Source of the DNA: Gammaproteobacteria bacterium UBA2810
Lineage (GTDB): Bacteria; Pseudomonadota; Gammaproteobacteria; Enterobacterales; Succinivibrionaceae
Direction: 5' to 3'
Assembly (NCBI GenBank): GCA_002351705.1
Contig: DEHC01000088.1
Location: 1 to 28,405 of the forward strand
Length of the DNA stretch: 28,405 bases
Of the stretch, positions 16,513 through 23,235 are shown one piece after another. The first letter of the stretch is position 1, and the number at the start of each line of letters is the position of its first letter. Below the pieces are notes generated by a model. The model searched no databases and was not told the DNA's origin. It saw only the letters and a list, made by a program, of their open reading frames with translations. The translations under genes and the position numbers were made by a program.

Positions 16513-17274
16513 TCACCCGTGAGGCGCAGGATTCTTCTCCGTCAGGGGATGCATCACACGGCTGTACTCAGCCGGGAAAAGCACGAGCGGGATAACGCGG
16601 AAGGCGTGGATTCCGAGAAGCAGGCACGCGCCTGACATCCCCCTCTCCGAGATGAAGACGGACATTGCCGCCTCGGTGCTGAGACCGTCGAGCATCGCTG
16701 ACACAATCGCCGCGATCTGCCCCGGGTAGCCCGATGAGGCGAAGCTCACCGTGCAGCAGGCAGCAAGGGCGTAGCTTGCGAGGATCAGAAGGGGGAGTCC
16801 CTTTTTCCGGTCCAGGAAAAGAGCTGCGGCCATGACAGCAGTGACAGCGGCAGACTCGGTGACTGCGATCGCCCCGGACTCTTCGCTCCAGGCAAAAATG
16901 GCAAAGGGGAGAAGGATCTCGGCAGGGACAGAGAGAAGCATAAGGGAAAGGCAGAGCGTCCTCAGGATGCTTCCCCTTCCCTGATGCTCTTTGGGAACTG
17001 CACCGCCGGCCTGCCCGGCGCTTACTCCGCCTTCCTCTGACGGAGCGCCGCGATCCGCCGCTGGCTTCTGCTCCGTGCCGAGTTCCGTTTCCTGAGTCTT
17101 GCCCTCATTGCTGTTTTCCTTTTTATCAGTGACTGCTGCCCCGTCCGTCCGGGGTGATGAGACCGCCGGGCCGTGGCTGCTGCCTGCTGCAGATCTGACG
17201 ATTTTCGCACCGCAGCTCCTGCAGAAGATATCCCCGTCGTCCGCTTTTGCTCCGCACTTCACACAGTAAGTCAT
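16513..17274 (-). CDS. Zinc-ribbon membrane protein of unknown function
   Basis: 253 residues. The N-terminus MTYCVKCGAKADDGDIFCRSCGAKI is a classic four-Cys zinc ribbon (C4, C7, C18, C21). It is followed by a polar low-complexity linker (about 30-98) rich in Ser, Glu and Gly, and then by three to four hydrophobic segments between about 103 and 235. This layout, a soluble ribbon on a flexible tether attached to a membrane domain, is common in bacteria and has no single function. Its ATG overlaps the rsmJ stop as ATGA, so it is translationally coupled to the operon. I do not recognise a named family for the membrane part. Confidence 0.75.
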   Translation of the reverse strand: MTYCVKCGAKADDGDIFCRSCGAKIVRSAAGSSHGPAVSSPRTDGAAVTDKKENSNEGKTQETELGTEQKPAADRGAPSEEGGVSAGQAGGAVPKEHQGRGSILRTLCLSLMLLSVPAEILLPFAIFAWSEESGAIAVTESAAVTAVMAAALFLDRKKGLPLLILASYALAACCTVSFASSGYPGQIAAIVSAMLDGLSTEAAMSVFISERGMSGACLLLGIHAFRVIPLVLFPAEYSRVMHPLTEKNPAPHG

Positions 17275-18074
17275 ATGCGCTTCTCCCCGGGAAGATAGAG
17301 ATCGAACCTGCTCCCAGGGAGCTCAATCATGTTGTCAGGCTTTTCTCCGTCAAGGAAGGGAGCGCCCTTCGGCCGCTTCACGCTGACCCGCCTTGATGCA
17401 ACCCGGAGCGCCTTCCCGAGGAGCATGCCCTGATCGCTGTCCCTGCCGACGAGCGAGTGGAAAATCCGCATGTCCTTCTTCACCTCGGCCTTTTTCTGCC
17501 TGCCGTCAGCAGGGTACATCGGATCAAGATAGACGACATCGCAGAGCACCCCGTCGGGGAGCTCCGTGATGGTGCGCTCATCACGGAGGATCATGCGCTC
17601 GTTAATCCAGGGGAGGAGCCCGGACTCCGCGGCGCGGCGCAGCCCGTCCCGGAGGAGGATCCGGACTACGGGGTTGCGCTCGAACATCTCGACGGTGCAG
17701 CCGAGCCAGGCAAGGACGAAGGAGTCGCGCCCGAGCCCTGCCGTGGCGTCGAAGACATGCGGTGGCTCCATCCGCGAGAACACCGCCTTCGCGACGCCCT
17801 GCGACCTCCCTCCGCCGTACTTCACCCTGTGGAGTAGCTTCCCTCCGGCGAAGTCGACAAAGAGCGCCCCGTCCTTAGGCGAGTCAAGGTCGAGGAGCTC
17901 CGCCCGCTCCCTGCCGAGCGAGAGGCGGAACCTCCGAGGAAATGAAAGGGATGCCGCCTCGTCAGTCTCGGGAAATGACACTGCCCCGGGACCGTCAGGG
18001 AAGACCAGCTCGAGAGGGAACGTCTCCGCTCCCCCGCTGCCATCATTTCCCGTAATCCCTGCGGACTTTGCCAT
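17271..18074 (-). CDS. rsmJ: 16S rRNA m2G1516 methyltransferase
   Basis: 267 residues, a little longer than E. coli RsmJ (250). The SAM-binding motif DATAGLGRDSFVLA (109-122), E132 in the next strand (VEMFERNP) and the catalytic-type YLDPMYP (182-188) mark the RsmJ/YhiQ family, which methylates N2 of G1516 in 16S rRNA. The early KLLHRVKYGGGRSQGVAKAV block is also diagnostic. The ATG at 18074 has GAGG upstream and lies eight bases after the aroE stop. The extra N-terminal residues are rich in Gly and Ser. Confidence 0.93.
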   Translation of the reverse strand: MAKSAGITGNDGSGGAETFPLELVFPDGPGAVSFPETDEAASLSFPRRFRLSLGRERAELLDLDSPKDGALFVDFAGGKLLHRVKYGGGRSQGVAKAVFSRMEPPHVFDATAGLGRDSFVLAWLGCTVEMFERNPVVRILLRDGLRRAAESGLLPWINERMILRDERTITELPDGVLCDVVYLDPMYPADGRQKKAEVKKDMRIFHSLVGRDSDQGMLLGKALRVASRRVSVKRPKGAPFLDGEKPDNMIELPGSRFDLYLPGEKRI

Positions 18075-18082
18075 CGGAGGCC

Positions 18083-18910
18083 TCAGCGCGCCCCGCCCTG
18101 CTCTTTCGCGAGCGCCTCACGGAGCAGTCCGGTGAGCCTTGATGTATCCGGCCTTACGCCACGCCAGTCAAAGAAGCTCTCCGCAGCCTGCATGACGAGC
18201 ATGCCGAGGCCGTCGGAGACGCCCCTCGCGCCGCACTCCTCAGCGTGCCTCAGGAATACCGTGGGATCCGCGCCGTACATCAGATCGTAGGCGAAGGCCC
18301 CTCTGAGGGCTGAGTCCGGAACTCCCGGGAGCTTTCCCTGGAGCGATGACGAGGTCGCGTTGATGACAAGATCGTAAGTTCCTGCGGCATCGGCCGGAGT
18401 CCCGGCGGACACCGGAACCGAACTGCACTTCGCCGCGAGAGCCTCGGCCTTCGAGACGGTGCGGTTCGCGATGAAAAGGGACGCCGGCCTCTCGGCCTCC
18501 AGGGGGAAGAGGATGCCGCGCGACGCGCCGCCCGCGCCGATGAGGAGCACGCGCGCCCCCTCAATCCTCACGCCCTGCGACTTGAGGTCCGCGATGAACC
18601 CGGCTCCGTCGGTGTTGTCGCCGGAGATCACCCCGTCACGGAAGATGAGGGTGTTTACCGCCCCGGCGGCCTCCGCACGGGGAGAAAGGCTTTCACACAT
18701 CGCGAAGGCCTCCTCCTTGAACGGCACGGTGACATTGCAGCCGCGGCCGCCTTCAGAGAAGAACTTACGCACGGCGTCCGGGAAGCCGTCAAGCGGCGCG
18801 AGGATCTTCTCATAGGAGATGTCCTCCCCGGTCTCCTCCGCGAAGAAATTGTGAATAAAAGGAGAGCGGCTGTGGGCAATGGGATTGCCGAATACTGCGT
18901 ATCTGTCCAT
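18083..18910 (-). CDS. aroE: Shikimate dehydrogenase
   Basis: 275 residues, normal for AroE, which reduces 3-dehydroshikimate to shikimate with NADPH in aromatic amino-acid synthesis. Seen are the substrate site SRSP (14-17), NVTVPFKEEAF with catalytic K65, AVNTL with N85, GDNTDGAGF with catalytic D101, the dinucleotide loop GAGGASRG (125-132) and NRTVSKAE for NADP selection. The ATG overlaps the tsaC stop as TGATG, with GAGGAA upstream. The tsaC-aroE pairing is widespread in gammaproteobacteria. Confidence 0.97.
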   Translation of the reverse strand: MDRYAVFGNPIAHSRSPFIHNFFAEETGEDISYEKILAPLDGFPDAVRKFFSEGGRGCNVTVPFKEEAFAMCESLSPRAEAAGAVNTLIFRDGVISGDNTDGAGFIADLKSQGVRIEGARVLLIGAGGASRGILFPLEAERPASLFIANRTVSKAEALAAKCSSVPVSAGTPADAAGTYDLVINATSSSLQGKLPGVPDSALRGAFAYDLMYGADPTVFLRHAEECGARGVSDGLGMLVMQAAESFFDWRGVRPDTSRLTGLLREALAKEQGGAR

Positions 18911-19464
18911 CAGTTCCTCAGAATTTTCCCTGTCATTCCGTCTATTACGGTCGAGGGCGACTTAAGCCCCATGGTCTCCCCGGGCACGACATAGTCAACG
19001 AGATCCCCGAGGACCCTCACCGTGTCCTCCCAGGTCCGGAGGGGCTCCTCCCCGGAGAAGTTGGCGCTTGTGGAGATGAGCGGGTACCCGAGCAGCGCGC
19101 AGATTTTCCTGACGCCCTCATGCTCTGTCACCCTCACCGCGACGGTGTCACGGTTTCCGGTCACAAGCTTTGAGAGCGATGGCGCTGCAGGGACCACAAT
19201 CGAGAAGGGACCCGGCCAGTGCTTCTCCATCAGGGAGAGGCAGAGGGGAGAAAGCGACTTCTCATCTATAAAGGGAGAAAGCTCCTCCCGTGAGCCCGCT
19301 ATCATGATGAGTCCCTTCGAGACCGGGCGCCGCTTGATCTCAATGACCCTTCTGACTGCTGACTCGTCGGATGGATTGCAGCCGAGCCCGAAGACGGACT
19401 CGGTTGCGTAGGCGATTACGCCGCCCTCACGTACTACAGAGGCGGCCTTTTCGAGCTGATGCAT
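18910..19464 (-). CDS. tsaC: Threonylcarbamoyl-AMP synthase
   Basis: 184 residues, the single-domain YrdC/TsaC length. It makes threonylcarbamoyl-AMP from threonine, bicarbonate and ATP for the t6A37 modification of tRNAs reading ANN codons. Motifs are GGVIAYATESVFGLGC, the IEIKRRPVSKGLIM block (lysines and arginine binding ATP and bicarbonate), HWPGPFSIVVPA, VAVRVTEH and PLISTSANFSGE. Its ATG overlaps the purE stop as TAATG, so it is read from the purE transcript. There is no extra Sua5 domain. Confidence 0.95.
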   Translation of the reverse strand: MHQLEKAASVVREGGVIAYATESVFGLGCNPSDESAVRRVIEIKRRPVSKGLIMIAGSREELSPFIDEKSLSPLCLSLMEKHWPGPFSIVVPAAPSLSKLVTGNRDTVAVRVTEHEGVRKICALLGYPLISTSANFSGEEPLRTWEDTVRVLGDLVDYVVPGETMGLKSPSTVIDGMTGKILRN

Positions 19465-19976
19465 TACTCGGCGCCGTTCAGCCTTGCCTGGAGGGCTGCG
19501 TCCTTGGCGACGACCTTCTCCGCGCCGGCCTTCCTGTCAGCAAGGAGCTTCTCCTTCAGGGCAGGATCGGAAACCGCGAGGATCTCGGCTGCGAGGTAGG
19601 CAGCGTTCTTGGCGCCGGCCTTGCCGACTGCCATGGTGGCAACGGGGATGCCGCCCGGCATCTGCACGGTGGAGAGGAGTGCGTCAAGCCCCTGAAACGG
19701 GCCGCAGTCAACCGGGATGCCGATTACCGGGCAGACAGTCTGTGCGGCGACGGCTCCCGCAAGGTGGGCGGCAAGCCCTGCTGCGCAGATGAAGACGCGG
19801 CAGCCGCGCTTCTCGGCGTCCTGGACGAAGCTCTTCGTCACATCCGGGGTGCGGTGAGCGGAGGTGACCTTCACCTCGCAGCGGATGCCGAGATTCTTCA
19901 GGATCTGAATTCCGGGCTCGACGACGGGAAAATCAGAGTCCGAACCCATAAGGAAAGCAACAAAATTGTCTGACAT
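19464..19976 (-). CDS. purE: N5-carboxyaminoimidazole ribonucleotide mutase
   Basis: 170 residues, class I PurE, which moves the carboxyl group of N5-CAIR to give CAIR in purine synthesis. GSDSD (11-15), VTSAHRTPD with catalytic H41, AAGLAAHLAGAVAAQT and PVDCGPFQGLDALLSTVQMP with GIPVATMAVG are all family signatures. The start ATG at 19976 has GGAGG seven bases upstream. No purK follows; the next genes are tsaC and aroE. As class I PurE needs N5-CAIR, purK is expected elsewhere in the genome. It appears to be the first gene of the five-gene operon. Confidence 0.97.
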   Translation of the reverse strand: MSDNFVAFLMGSDSDFPVVEPGIQILKNLGIRCEVKVTSAHRTPDVTKSFVQDAEKRGCRVFICAAGLAAHLAGAVAAQTVCPVIGIPVDCGPFQGLDALLSTVQMPGGIPVATMAVGKAGAKNAAYLAAEILAVSDPALKEKLLADRKAGAEKVVAKDAALQARLNGAE

Positions 19977-20011
19977 ATGTCCTCCGGCGCAACGCGCCTC
20001 TGTCCTTTACA

Positions 20012-20055
20012 AATAAGAAGAAAGCCGGAAGTGCAAGGGATGCCCGCACCTCCGG
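20012..20055 (-). terminator. Rho-independent terminator of ygfB
   Basis: On the minus strand CCGGAGGTGC (20046-20055) pairs with GCACTTCCGG (20025-20034) over an 11-base loop, with one wobble, followed by CTTTCTTCTTATTT. It separates ygfB from the purE operon, whose promoter must lie close to the purE start. Confidence 0.75.
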
Positions 20056-20077
20056 TTCTGGAAAATGGTCCCTGGCC

Positions 20078-20671
20078 TCACGATGTGGCAAGGAGCTTCC
20101 CGCTCTCGGTCCTGACGCCGAAGCGCGGATCATTGAAGCCGTACTGGGCGAAGCCGAGCTGCGCGCAGCTCTTCAGGTGCTCGCAGATCGTGGTGTAGTT
20201 CTCGTCAAACTCATTCTGCTCCATGCTCCCGGCGTCAAGATCCACCGAGGTTATGGCAGAGAGATCGCGGAAGATCTCCTCCATGTCCTTCGAGAGCTTG
20301 CCCGCGGAGTGGTGGTAGCTGCTGAAGCCCGACATGAAGTTGTCAGACCACTCGGAGACGCGGTAGAGGCTCTTCTCCATGTCGGAGGTGTCGTCCTCAA
20401 ACGGGATGGTGAGCTCCTCCTCGGCGACGAACTCCTCGTAGACGAGGGCGAAGAAGCGGATGAGCCAGCCCTTCATCGCAGGCGAGAAGCCCTCCTCGCT
20501 GGTGCCGAATATCGAGGAGATGTGCTTCAGGAACTCATGGTGATCGTTCGGGCAGCCCCCGGCGATGAGGCCGCAGATGAAGCCGTGGATCTCGGCGCAG
20601 TCATAGGGAAGACGGTCGTCGATCATGACGCACATGCCGTCTGTATAGGATTTGCGGACTTCTTCAGACAT
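20078..20671 (-). CDS. ygfB: YgfB/YecA-type UPF0149 protein
   Basis: 197 residues, close to E. coli YgfB (192). The DCAEIHGFICGLIAGGCP start and FALVYEEFVAEEELTIPFEDD, SEWSDNFMSGF and DLSAITSVDLDAG blocks fit the UPF0149 family, small alpha-helical proteins linked in Pseudomonas to transcriptional control of beta-lactam-resistance genes. Its position, divergent from zapA and next to 6S RNA, is the conserved gammaproteobacterial place of ygfB rather than yecA. The ATG has an excellent GGAGGT ribosome site. It has its own terminator. Confidence 0.88.
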   Translation of the reverse strand: MSEEVRKSYTDGMCVMIDDRLPYDCAEIHGFICGLIAGGCPNDHHEFLKHISSIFGTSEEGFSPAMKGWLIRFFALVYEEFVAEEELTIPFEDDTSDMEKSLYRVSEWSDNFMSGFSSYHHSAGKLSKDMEEIFRDLSAITSVDLDAGSMEQNEFDENYTTICEHLKSCAQLGFAQYGFNDPRFGVRTESGKLLATS

Positions 20672-20811
20672 GGAACCTCCGTAAAAGCTCTGTGATGCTC
20701 TTTGAGAGTGTGATTTTAAGCATTAAAGCCTTTTTCTGCAGAAAATCGCGCCGCGCAGGAGTGACCCGCGAAGACCTGTCCGGAGCCGCACGTCCGCATT
20801 AAAAAAAACGC

Positions 20812-20866
20812 CATTAATCACAATATTAATGATTGTTTTCCAACTTGCCTGTCTTTCTGCTATCAT
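20812..20866 (+). promoter_or_regulatory. zapA-6S promoter region with dyad
   Basis: TATCAT (20861-20866) is preceded by TG and one base (extended -10), with a weak TTTCCA -35 18 bases upstream. Just before it, CATTAAT-N6-ATTAATG (20812-20831) is a perfect seven-base dyad between the divergent ygfB and zapA genes, a possible operator. The leader of about 75 bases contains a CGGGGC-CGAT-GCCCCG hairpin (20885-20900). Confidence 0.5.
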
Positions 20867-20947
20867 ACTTTAAGAACAGAGGAACGGGGCCGATGCCCCG
20901 CGCCGGGAAGACGGCCGGAGAAAGAGGACCGGAGAGAGGAAAGAGCG

Positions 20948-21364
20948 ATGGCGGCTGAAGACGAAAACGTAGTAGTGGGCCTCAATATCCAGGGGTATAC
21001 CTTCAACCTCCGGGGAAAGAACAGTGATATGCCTCTCTATAAGGAGACCGAGTCACGGCTCAACAGCAGGATCGCGCGTCTTCACAACCAGATGCCTCAG
21101 GCCACCAATGATCAGCTTGCCTTCATGACCGCGATCATGTCGACGTTCGACCTCATCCAGCAGGAGCAGCGCTTCAAGACCGAAGAGACTGTTCCCGCAG
21201 GCACCGAAAAGAGGATCAGGGCGCTCGCCGGAAGGCTTGAGGCCCTTGCGGGAAGTTCGGCAGCCCCGGAGAGCGATGCAGTTCAGTCTTCTGACGCGCC
21301 TCAGGCAGAAGCGCCTGCCGGGAGCGTGCAGGCAGCAGTGCCTCCCGCAGAGCCCTCTGTCTAA
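20948..21364 (+). CDS. zapA: Cell division protein ZapA
   Basis: 138 residues. The N-terminal part (VVVGLNIQGYTFNLRG, then ETESRLNSRIARL) and the long helix NDQLAFMTAIMSTFDLIQQEQ match ZapA, the small coiled-coil protein that bundles FtsZ filaments at the division ring. E. coli ZapA has 109 residues. Here a poorly conserved Ala/Pro/Ser/Glu-rich tail after about residue 98 accounts for the extra length. The ATG follows GGAGAGAGGAAAG. The next elements are two 6S RNA genes, matching the zapA-ssrS linkage of E. coli. Confidence 0.92.
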   Translation: MAAEDENVVVGLNIQGYTFNLRGKNSDMPLYKETESRLNSRIARLHNQMPQATNDQLAFMTAIMSTFDLIQQEQRFKTEETVPAGTEKRIRALAGRLEALAGSSAAPESDAVQSSDAPQAEAPAGSVQAAVPPAEPSV

Positions 21365-21365
21365 G

Positions 21366-21546
21366 AATTAGTCCGGTTCGGCTCCGGAGCAATATGTTCC
21401 CTGAGCCGATACTAACGTAAATGGGAGTCTTGCCGGATCCGGTGAGCATGCCCGGCCCTGCCGGGAAGCCTAAGGATGCGGGTTCTGACTTACCCCCTTG
21501 AGCCTCCGGGTTCAAGGACTGAGCTTCGGGCCGGATCGGACGCCCC
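21366..21546 (+). ncRNA. ssrS: 6S RNA, copy 1
   Basis: The stretch carries the hallmarks of 6S RNA, the RNA that binds sigma-70 RNA polymerase by mimicking an open promoter. TTCCCTGAGCCGATA (from 21398), GGTGAGCATGCCCGG, CCGGGAAGCCTAA and CCTCCGGGTTCAAGGACTGA match the order and wording of E. coli 6S RNA (CCCCTGAGCCGATA, GGTGAGCATGCTCGG, GAGAAGCCTTAA, CAAGGGTTCAAGG). The ends TCCGGTTCGGCTC and GGGCCGGATCGGA pair to close the long hairpin, extended by GGAGC with GCTTC. It sits between zapA and the 5-formyl-THF cyclo-ligase gene, the usual place. Exact ends are not visible; both ends probably come from processing. Confidence 0.92.
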
Positions 21547-21639
21547 TCATTGCAGTAAAGAGAAGGGCTGCCTGCGGCCGGAAATCCGGCCGGAGCGCAG
21601 TCACAGGCAGGAAAGAGCCTCCCTGAGGATCTGCCGCAC
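21547..21639 (+). other. Structured spacer between the two 6S RNA copies
   Basis: CTGCCTG and CAGGCAG enclose a perfect CGGCCGG-AAAT-CCGGCCG hairpin, itself bracketed by TGCG and CGCA. There is no T-run, so it is unlikely to be a terminator, and I see no good promoter for copy 2. It may stabilise or guide processing of a two-6S transcript. Confidence 0.5.
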
Positions 21640-21816
21640 AATTAGTCCGGTCCGGCTTTGGGCAACATATTCCCTGAGCCGACTCTTTGGAAAATGGAAG
21701 TCTTGCCGCCTTCGGTGTGCAGGCCCGGAAAATCCGGGAAGCCTAAGACTGCGGGTTCTGACTTGCCACCTGAACCTCCGGGTTCACGGACTGAGCCCTC
21801 CCGGGCCGGACGCCCC
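21640..21816 (+). ncRNA. 6S RNA, copy 2
   Basis: A second, diverged 6S RNA. It shares with copy 1 the same opening AATTAGTCCGGTCCGGCTT, ATTCCCTGAGCCGA, GGGAAGCCTAAG, GCGGGTTCTGACTT, CCTCCGGGTTCA and the end GCCGGACGCCCC. Bases in the apical arm differ, but pairing is kept (GGCCCGGAAAATCCGGGAAGCC). The ends GTCCGGTCCGG and CCGGGCCGGAC pair perfectly. It lies in tandem 274 bases after copy 1 and ends about 45 bases before the cyclo-ligase gene. Both look functional, since the closing stem and the open-bubble strands are retained. Confidence 0.9.
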
Positions 21817-21860
21817 ATTCTGATTAATCACTTATCAATATATTGTTTCCGGATCCGTCC

Positions 21861-22445
21861 ATGAATGCCCCTGACAGGAAAGAGCTCAGAAAGAGAATAA
21901 AGTCGCTGCGCGAGTCGCTCTCCAATGAGGCGCGGGAGGAGGCAGGAAAGCGCGCCTCAGATCTAGCGCTTACGCTCCCGGAGCTCGGGGAGGCTGAGAC
22001 CGTCGCCTTATACATGACAAACCGCGGCGAGCTCCCCACGGAGTTCCTTATTGATCGCCTGCTTTCGATGGGCAAGAGGGTTGTCCTCCCGCGGGTCGAT
22101 CCGCTGGTAAAAGGAAAAATGACCTTCCGCGCGTACCGGAAAGGCGACGCTCTTGTGCCGGACCGCTTCGGCATCATGGAGCCTGGGCCCGGTGCTCAGG
22201 AGGTCCCGCTTGAGGAAATCGATCTCATGTTCACCCCGCTCGTCGCCTTCGACCGGACCGGCATGCGCCTCGGGATGGGCGGAGGGTTCTATGACCGCAC
22301 GCTCGCCGTGAGGAGGAATACGGGGAAAGGGCCTTTCCCGGTCGGCTTTGCCCTCTCCTGCCAGGAAACTGACATGGTTCCCGCCGAGGAGTGGGACATG
22401 CCGCTTCCCGTAATTGTGACCGAGCTCGAAATTATCCGGATCTGA
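21861..22445 (+). CDS. 5-formyltetrahydrofolate cyclo-ligase
   Basis: 194 residues from the ATG at 21861; an upstream TTG at 21843 in the same frame is less likely. The enzyme converts 5-formyl-THF to 5,10-methenyl-THF with ATP. RKELRKRIKSLRESLS, TVALYMTNRGELPTEFL, KRVVLPRVDP, DLMFTPLVAFDRTGMRLGMG with GGFYDRTL and VGFALSCQE are family motifs. In E. coli the same gene (ygfA/fau) is read together with 6S RNA, and no terminator separates it from copy 2 here, so co-transcription is likely. The ribosome site is weak. Confidence 0.95.
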   Translation: MNAPDRKELRKRIKSLRESLSNEAREEAGKRASDLALTLPELGEAETVALYMTNRGELPTEFLIDRLLSMGKRVVLPRVDPLVKGKMTFRAYRKGDALVPDRFGIMEPGPGAQEVPLEEIDLMFTPLVAFDRTGMRLGMGGGFYDRTLAVRRNTGKGPFPVGFALSCQETDMVPAEEWDMPLPVIVTELEIIRI

Positions 22446-22470
22446 AACATTCGCGCCGGCACTGTATAAT
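22442..22470 (+). promoter_or_regulatory. rpiA promoter
   Basis: CTGAAA (22442-22447), a 17-base spacer and a perfect TATAAT (22465-22470) lie right after the cyclo-ligase gene, giving a leader of about 25 bases for rpiA. Confidence 0.65.
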
Positions 22471-22500
22471 CCGCACACGGCTCTTCATGGACAACCAAAA

Positions 22501-23157
22501 ATGACTCAGGATGACAAGAAAAAGGCAGCCGCCAGGGCTGCCCTGCAGTACGTTGAGGACGGTCAGATCCTCGGCGTCGGAACAGGCTCGACCGTCAATT
22601 ACTTCATTGACGATCTGAAGGACATCAAGGACAGGATCAAGGCAGCGGTCTCAAGCTCCATCCGCTCCGCCGAGAGGCTCAAGGCCCTCGGCATCCCGGT
22701 CCTCAGCCTCAACGAGGTCGGGACCTTCGACATCTACGTGGACGGGGCTGACGAGATCAACCCCGCGCGCGAGATGATCAAGGGAGGCGGCGCCGCCCTC
22801 ACCCGCGAGAAGATCGTCTCCCAGGCAGCAAGGAAGTTCGTCTGCATCGTCGACGACACCAAGCTTGTCGATGTCCTCGGGAAGTTCCCGCTCCCGATTG
22901 AGGTCATCCCCATGGCAAGGACCCACGTCAAGGCCCAAATCGAGGAGATCACCGGAGGCGAGGCTCTCTGGCGCGAGGGAGTCATCACTGACAACGGCAA
23001 TGAGATCCTTGATGTGCACGGCCTTAAGATCACGGAGCCTAAGGCTCTTGAGGAGAGGCTCAACCAGATCCCGGGCGTCGTCACCGTCGGCATCTTCGCA
23101 AGGCGCCCCGCTGACGTGCTCATCACCGGCACTGACAAAGGCGCGGCAATCAGCTAA
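22501..23157 (+). CDS. rpiA: Ribose-5-phosphate isomerase A
   Basis: 218 residues, the standard RpiA size (E. coli 219). It interconverts ribose 5-phosphate and ribulose 5-phosphate in the pentose phosphate pathway. GTGST (27-31), DGADEIN (81-87), KGGGAALTREKI (94-105, with K94 and catalytic E103), SQAARKFVCIVDDTK and the PLPIEVIPMA block are all present. There is no clear Shine-Dalgarno motif before the ATG. The gene has its own promoter and a strong terminator. Confidence 0.97.
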   Translation: MTQDDKKKAAARAALQYVEDGQILGVGTGSTVNYFIDDLKDIKDRIKAAVSSSIRSAERLKALGIPVLSLNEVGTFDIYVDGADEINPAREMIKGGGAALTREKIVSQAARKFVCIVDDTKLVDVLGKFPLPIEVIPMARTHVKAQIEEITGGEALWREGVITDNGNEILDVHGLKITEPKALEERLNQIPGVVTVGIFARRPADVLITGTDKGAAIS

Positions 23158-23185
23158 AAGGGTTTCCCGTCAGCAGAATGAATGA

Positions 23186-23210
23186 AGGCAGGCCCCAGGC
23201 CTGCCTTTTT
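23186..23210 (+). terminator. Rho-independent terminator of rpiA
   Basis: AGGCAGGCC, a CCA loop and GGCCTGCCT pair perfectly and run into TTTT. It stands between the convergent rpiA and the permease gene. Confidence 0.9.
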
Positions 23211-23235
23211 CGATCAGGGGTTCCGTTCCCTGCCC

